This document shows positions 4,358 through 8,225 of a DNA stretch of 8,225 bases, one piece after another (position 1 is the stretch's first letter; each line of letters starts with the position of its first letter). The translations under genes were made by a program, and so were the position numbers. The notes under the pieces are model-generated. The model had not been told where the DNA came from, searched no databases, and was given only the letters and a program-made list of their open reading frames with translations. This stretch comes from Opitutaceae bacterium (GTDB lineage Bacteria; Verrucomicrobiota; Verrucomicrobiia; Opitutales; Opitutaceae): assembly GCA_031254955.1 (NCBI GenBank), contig JAIRTK010000430.1:1-8225 (forward strand), read 5' to 3'.

Positions 4358-6892
4358 ATGGAACCCATGAACAACTTCACCCCGCGAGCACAACAAGTCC
4401 TCGCCCTCGCGCGCAAAGAAGCCGACCGCTTCCACCACAACTACGTCGGCACCGAACACATCCTCCTCGGCCTCATCAAACTCGGCCAAGGCGTCGCCGT
4501 CAGCGTCCTCCAAAAAATGGCCCTTGACCTGGAAACCGTCCGCGGCGCCGTCGAAAAACAAGTCGGCACCGGAGCGGAAACCAAAAACACCGGCAGCATC
4601 CCCTACACCCCCCGCGTGAAAAAAGTCCTCGCCCTCGCCGGACGCGAAGCCAAAACCCTCAACCACTCCTACGTCGGCACCGAACACATCCTCCTCGGCC
4701 TCCTCCGCGAAGGCGAAGGCGTCGCCGCGCGCGTCCTCAAATCCCTCGACATCGACATCGAACGCGCCCGCCACGAAATCCTCCGCGAACTCGACCCCCA
4801 GTTCTCCGGCGCCACCTCCGCCGGCGAAAGCGGCACCCCCGAAGAAGCCGGCGCCGGCGTCCCCCAACGCCCCGGCGCGCAACCCGAAGACAAAAAAGAA
4901 ATCCGCACGCCCGCCCTCAAAGCCTTCGGACGCGACCTCACCGAACTCGCCCGCAAAGGCGGCCTCGACCCCGTCGTCGGCCGCAAAAACGAAATCCGCC
5001 GCGTCATCCAAATCCTCTGCCGCCGCACCAAAAACAACCCCGTCCTCATCGGCGAAGCCGGCGTCGGCAAAACCGCCATCGTCGAAGGCCTCGCCCAAGA
5101 AATCGCCAACGGCATCGTCCCCGAAATCCTCCTCGACAAAAAAGTCGTCACCCTCGACCTCGCCCTCATGGTCGCCGGCACCAAATACCGCGGCCAATTT
5201 GAAGAACGCATCAAAGCCGTGATGGACGAAATCAAACGCGCCAAAAACATCATCCTCTTCATCGACGAACTCCACACCATCGTCGGCGCCGGCGCCGCCG
5301 AAGGCGCCATGGACGCCTCCAACATCTTCAAACCCGCCCTCTCCCGCGGCGAACTCCAGTGCGTCGGCGCCACCACACTCAACGAATACCGCAAACACAT
5401 CGAAAAAGACAGCGCCCTCGACCGCCGCTTCCAATCGGTCAAAGTCGAACCCCCCTCCATCGAAGACGCCATCACCATCCTCAAAGGCATCCGCGGCAAA
5501 TACGAAGAACACCACAAAGCCCACTTCACCGACAAAGCCATCGAAGCCTCCGTCAAACTCTCCGACCGCTACATCACCGCCCGCTTCCTCCCCGACAAAG
5601 CCATCGACGTGATGGACGAAGCCGGCGCCCGCGCCCGCATCGCCACCTTCACCCGCCCCCCCGAAATAGAAAACCTCGCCAAAGAAATCGAAACCCTCTG
5701 CGCGCACAAAGAAGCCGCCATCGCCAAACAACACTTTGAAGAAGCCGCCCAATACCGCGACAAAGAAAAACAACTCCGCGCCCGACAGGAAGAAATCACC
5801 GAAAACTGGAAAAAAAACCGCGAAGAAAAACGCGCCACCATCGACGAAGACCTCATCCTCCGCGTCGTCGCCGACTGGACCGGCATCCCCCTCTCCCGCA
5901 TGGAGAAAAAAGACACCGAAAAACTCCTCGGCCTCGAAACGGAAATCCAGAAAAACGTCATCGGCCAAGAAACCGCCGCCGGCGCCATCGCGCGCGCCCT
6001 GCGCCGCTCCCGCGCCGACCTCAAAGACCCCCGCCGCCCCATCGGCTCCTTCCTCTTCGTCGGCCCCACCGGCGTCGGCAAAACCGAAACCGCCAAACAA
6101 CTCGCCGCGCAAATGTTCGGCAACCAAGACGCGCTCACCCAAATCGACATGAGCGAATACATGGAAAAACACGCCGTCTCGCGCCTCATCGGCTCGCCCC
6201 CCGGCTACGTCGGCTACGACGAAGGCGGACAACTCACCGAAGCCGTGCGCCGCAAACCCTACGCCGTCATCCTCTTCGACGAAGTCGAAAAAGCGCACCC
6301 CGACGTGCTGCAAATCCTCCTGCAAATCCTTGAAGACGGACGCCTCACCGACGCGATGGGCCGCACCGTCGACTTCCGCAACACCATCCTCATCATGACC
6401 TCAAACGTCGGCGCCACACTCCTGCAACGCCAGACCACGATGGGCTTCGCCGCCGCCGCCGACGGCTTTTCCGACCACGAACGCATGCGCGAAAAAGTGC
6501 TGGAAGAAGCCAAACGCATCTTCAAACCCGAATTTCTCAACCGCATCTCCGACATCATCTTCTTCCGCCCCCTCGACAAAAACGACATCACGAAAATCGT
6601 GGAACTGGAAATCGCCAAATTCGCCCGACGCCTCGTAGAACGCAACATCACGCTCGAATTCACCGACGACGCCAAGACGCTCCTCGTGGAAAAAGGCTAC
6701 GATGAAAAATACGGCGCCCGCCCGCTGCGCCGCGCCGTGGAACACTACCTGGAAGACCCGTTTGCCGAAGCGCTCCTGAAAGGCGACATCAAAGACGGCG
6801 AAACCTGCCTGGTTGGCCGCGACGGCGGCAAACTGGACTTCAAGCAAAAAGAACCCCGGCAACCCGCGCCCGACAGCGAAGTAAAATCATAG
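4358..6892 (+). CDS. clpC: ClpC, AAA+ ATP-dependent protease unfoldase subunit
   Basis: ClpC unfolds substrates and threads them into ClpP. The 844-residue protein has the full family layout: two Clp-N repeats (about 7-70 and 83-145, each with [11 protein letters not shown]); AAA-1 with Walker A GEAGVGKT (232-239), pore loop KYRG (276-279), Walker B FIDE (301-304) and DRRF (355-358); a middle domain with a UVR motif (about 435-485) that serves as the McsA/MecA-type adaptor site; and AAA-2 with Walker A GPTGVGKT (569-576), pore loop GYVG (616-619), Walker B LFDE (639-642) and sensor-2 GARPLRR (786-792). MGF at 695-697 lies where the ClpP-docking (I/L/V)GF loop is expected. The middle domain and UVR motif separate it from ClpB and ClpA. 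The start is ATG 4358; Met4 (4367) is a possible alternative. Residues 151-183 form a Gly/Pro/Glu-rich linker. The start lacks an SD. Confidence 0.97.
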   Translation: MEPMNNFTPRAQQVLALARKEADRFHHNYVGTEHILLGLIKLGQGVAVSVLQKMALDLETVRGAVEKQVGTGAETKNTGSIPYTPRVKKVLALAGREAKTLNHSYVGTEHILLGLLREGEGVAARVLKSLDIDIERARHEILRELDPQFSGATSAGESGTPEEAGAGVPQRPGAQPEDKKEIRTPALKAFGRDLTELARKGGLDPVVGRKNEIRRVIQILCRRTKNNPVLIGEAGVGKTAIVEGLAQEIANGIVPEILLDKKVVTLDLALMVAGTKYRGQFEERIKAVMDEIKRAKNIILFIDELHTIVGAGAAEGAMDASNIFKPALSRGELQCVGATTLNEYRKHIEKDSALDRRFQSVKVEPPSIEDAITILKGIRGKYEEHHKAHFTDKAIEASVKLSDRYITARFLPDKAIDVMDEAGARARIATFTRPPEIENLAKEIETLCAHKEAAIAKQHFEEAAQYRDKEKQLRARQEEITENWKKNREEKRATIDEDLILRVVADWTGIPLSRMEKKDTEKLLGLETEIQKNVIGQETAAGAIARALRRSRADLKDPRRPIGSFLFVGPTGVGKTETAKQLAAQMFGNQDALTQIDMSEYMEKHAVSRLIGSPPGYVGYDEGGQLTEAVRRKPYAVILFDEVEKAHPDVLQILLQILEDGRLTDAMGRTVDFRNTILIMTSNVGATLLQRQTTMGFAAAADGFSDHERMREKVLEEAKRIFKPEFLNRISDIIFFRPLDKNDITKIVELEIAKFARRLVERNITLEFTDDAKTLLVEKGYDEKYGARPLRRAVEHYLEDPFAEALLKGDIKDGETCLVGRDGGKLDFKQKEPRQPAPDSEVKS

Positions 6893-6985
6893 CTCCCCAT
6901 GCTAGAATCGCCGCCACTTTGAATGGCAGGAAAGAACAGAAGACTCCTCACTATTTTGAACAGCTGAAAATACCCCCTTAACCAC

Positions 6986-7112
6986 GAAGGCCCCGAAGGA
7001 CCCTGAGGATATGAAGAATACTGAGGATACGGAGGACACGGAGGGCACGAAGGACCCGGAGAATACGAAGGGCACTGAGGATACGGAGGATACAGAGGAT
7101 TCGGAGGGCACG
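6986..7112. repeat. Degenerate 9-bp tandem repeat, about 14 copies
   Basis: Successive units fit (G/A)A(G/A)G(A/G)(T/C)AC(G/T), with GAGGATACG, GAGGACACG and GAGGGCACG the commonest. One 10-base unit (6995-7004) breaks the register; from 7005 to 7112 the period is strictly nine. A GAG(G/A)(A/G)nACG array of this kind is a recurrent intergenic theme in several environmental bacterial phyla. A nine-base period keeps every frame periodic, giving spurious Ser/Pro/Tyr-rich or Glu/Asp/Thr-rich peptides. The region 6893-6985 before it shows nothing I can assign. Confidence 0.9.
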
Positions 7113-7249
7113 GAGACCGGAGGGAGTTTCTTGAATGAAAAAACTCACGCAAAGGGCGGAGACGCAAAAGGTTTTTGATTAAAAGCCTCTCCGCGCCACC
7201 GCGTGAGTCTTTTCATCAAAATCCTCCCACCGGACTCCGTGCCCTCCGA
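7101..7249. repeat. 149-bp imperfect palindrome with nested stems
   Basis: Bases 7101-7150 are an inverted copy of 7201-7249. The outer 15 bases, TCGGAGGGCACGGAG (7101-7115), pair perfectly with 7235-7249, and ACTCACGC (7143-7150) pairs perfectly with GCGTGAGT (7201-7208); the stretch between is mostly matched. Inside, GCGGAG (7156-7161) pairs with CTCCGC (7189-7194). At the centre AGGTTTTT (7169-7176) pairs with AAAAGCCT (7181-7188) in RNA with one G-U wobble, closing on the loop GATT. The left arm starts within the last units of the 9-bp repeat. Lying about 210-360 bp after clpC, the structure could end or protect the clpC mRNA, but it looks more like a mobile palindromic element. Confidence 0.85.
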
Positions 7250-7296
7250 GGTTAGAGCATTTCCTATTTATTCTGACGCATGGGAGACGGCGGTTT

Positions 7297-7341
7297 GGCG
7301 CAGGAGCGCCGGTAGGGAGACCTCTCCGAGGCCTCCCTACC
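7297..7341. repeat. Two abutting hairpins
   Basis: GGCGC-AGGA-GCGCC (7297-7310) is a perfect 5-bp stem with a 4-base loop. It is followed without a gap by GGTAGGGAG (7311-7319) pairing perfectly with CTCCCTACC (7333-7341), inside which CCTC (7321-7324) pairs with GAGG (7328-7331) around TCC. No U tract follows, so an intrinsic terminator is unlikely. Confidence 0.75.
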
Positions 7342-7400
7342 ACCTCCGGCCAATCATTAAAGCATTTCAAATAAAGTTGTAACCTAAAGGGAGCGAGATA

Positions 7401-7406
7401 AGGAAG
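7401..7406 (+). promoter_or_regulatory. Ribosome binding site of the transposase
   Basis: AGGAAG lies 5 bp before the ATG at 7412 in a purine-rich leader. It is the most SD-like site next to a start codon in this window; the native genes lack one, which fits an acquired element. Confidence 0.5.
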
Positions 7407-7411
7407 AGAGG

Positions 7412-8225
7412 ATGAAGAAAGCGATATCGATGGATCAGAGAGAGAGGATAGTGGAGGCGTATGAGGGGAAGGAGGGGAGCAGGGAAGAGGAGGCGAGGAG
7501 GTTCAAGGTGTCGTTGGAGCTGGTGAAGAAGCTGCTCAGGCAGAGGAAAAGGACGTGGGATTTGAGGCCGAGGTATAGGTATTGCGGGAGGAAGGCGAAG
7601 GTGCTGCCGGAGCATGGGCAGGCGTTGAAGCAACGGATCGCCAAAGAGCCGGAGCTGACGCTGGAGCAGATGAAGGAGCGGCTGGGGCTGGACTGCACGA
7701 TTGGGGCGATCCACTGGGTGCTCAAGAAGCTGGGGCTGACATATAAAAAAAGACGCTCCATGCCACTGAGCAAAACCGGGCGGACATCGCGAAGGCGCGC
7801 CGCCGATGGAGACGCGGCCAAAGCGGGCTCGACCCGGCCCGGCTTGTCTTTATCGACGAGTCGTCGGCCAAGACGAACAGGACGCGCTTGCGCGGTCGCG
7901 CGCCCAAGGGCCAACGACTGGTCTGCCATGCCCCGCACGGGCATTGGGGCACCCCCACGATGATCTCCTCGGTGTAGCTGGACGGCACCACCGCCTGCAT
8001 GACCATCGAGGGTGCCGCCAATACCGAGGTCTTCCAAGCCTATGTTCGCGAGATACTCGTGCCCACGCTTCGGCCCGCAGACATCGTCGTCATGGACAAG
8101 CTTGGCGCCCACAAAAACGACCGGACGCTCGCCCTCATCGAGCAAGCCGGCGCACAGGTCCGCTTCCTTCCTGCTTACTCTCCCGATCTCAACCCTATCG
8201 AAATGATGGGGAGCAAGCTCAAGGC
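7412..8225 (+). pseudogene. IS630-family DD34E transposase, frameshifted and interrupted by TAG (partial)
   Basis: The first part, from ATG 7412 to about 7750, encodes the N-terminal helix-turn-helix region (residues 1-60) and a linker ending LGLTYKK. At the A7 run (7745-7751) the homologous reading continues in the -1 frame as KTLHATEQNRADIAKARR. That frame carries the RNase H-like catalytic core: first Asp in LVFIDESSAKTN (codon 7855-7857), second Asp in VVMDKLGAHKN (8095-8097) and Glu in SPDLNPIE (8200-8202), with 34 residues between the last two, the DD34E spacing of IS630. Between the first and second Asp an in-frame TAG stands at 7975-7977, where the family reads ISS-x-RLDG. The -1 shift may be programmed in the parent element, but the TAG is probably a true mutation. 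MDK instead of the usual MDN, and MMG instead of MMW near the end, also suggest decay. The C-terminus is outside the window. Confidence 0.85.
7745..7751 (+). promoter_or_regulatory. A7 slippery run, possible -1 frameshift site
   Basis: Seven A followed by G (TAT AAA AAA AGA in the initial frame) mark the exact point where the transposase homology changes to the -1 frame. Runs of this type support -1 ribosomal slippage or transcriptional slippage in several insertion-sequence families. In the initial frame the base before the run is T, so the full X XXY YYZ heptamer is not met. No obvious downstream pseudoknot was identified. Confidence 0.45.

Larger units (their letters stand above)
7360..8225 (+). 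mobile_element. IS630-family insertion sequence (right end beyond window)
   Basis: The family call rests on the DD34E transposase it encodes. The left end is not defined: no second terminal repeat is available for comparison because the right end is outside the window. I place it provisionally near the TAAAGCATTTC motif at 7358-7368, about 50 bp before the transposase start and next to a TA, the IS630 target dinucleotide. The inferred transposase is interrupted, so this copy is unlikely to move by itself. Confidence 0.7.

Noticed and set aside
4262..6325. Open antisense reading frame of 687 codons opposite clpC
   Set aside because: It is a by-product of the strong C-ending codon bias of clpC. 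The conceptual protein is a run of Asp/Glu/Gly/Phe/Ala with no domain, while the plus strand encodes a fully conserved ClpC.
6745..7167. Minus-strand open frame rich in Pro/Tyr/Ser downstream of clpC
   Set aside because: Translation of the 9-bp repeat; periodic composition follows from the repeat, not from coding.
7435..8145. Minus-strand open frame of 236 codons opposite the transposase
   Set aside because: The plus strand carries the recognisable DD34E motifs in order; the minus product has no recognisable domain.

Overview
The window looks like a chromosomal segment from a GC-rich member of the Verrucomicrobiota, probably the Opitutales/Opitutaceae. That placement is inference. It rests on high GC, a strong preference for C in third codon positions, weak or absent Shine-Dalgarno sequences before most genes, an mcsA-mcsB-clpC cluster without an adjacent ctsR, and long intergenic regions full of short repeats and palindromes. 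No rRNA, tRNA or CRISPR array was seen.

Layout. Bases 1-69 (minus) hold the first 23 codons of a YbaB/EbfC-type nucleoid-associated protein. Bases 70-587 carry no gene. They hold an 11-bp tandem repeat, a 17-bp tandem repeat and a large imperfect palindrome. Bases 588-1070 (minus) encode an acidic 160-residue protein of unknown function, preceded by a G-quadruplex-like tract and a triple 10-bp repeat. Bases 1354-2079 (minus) encode IspD of the MEP isoprenoid pathway. Its start codon lies inside a 17-bp tandem duplication that also creates a six-codon leader ORF.

The gap at 2080-2647 separates ispD from the divergent plus-strand cluster mcsA (2648-3154), mcsB (3105-4265) and clpC (4358-6892). 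These three genes form a protein-quality-control module. McsB is the protein-arginine kinase, McsA its zinc-binding activator, and ClpC the double-AAA+ unfoldase that feeds ClpP. mcsA has an extended -10 element placed so that its mRNA would begin at or next to the ATG. mcsB overlaps the end of mcsA by 50 bp.

Downstream of clpC, 6893-7411 is a repeat-rich non-coding region. It has about 14 copies of a degenerate 9-bp repeat, a 149-bp imperfect palindrome with nested stems, and a pair of abutting hairpins. From about 7360 to the window edge lies an IS630-family element. Its DD34E transposase is split by a -1 frame change at an A7 run and is further broken by an in-frame TAG, so this copy is probably dead.

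I found no clearly new enzymatic system. The most unusual content is the organised non-coding DNA (two long palindromes next to tandem repeats), the ispD start duplication, and a McsA/McsB/ClpC arginine-phosphorylation module outside its classical Firmicutes setting without a visible CtsR repressor or operator.
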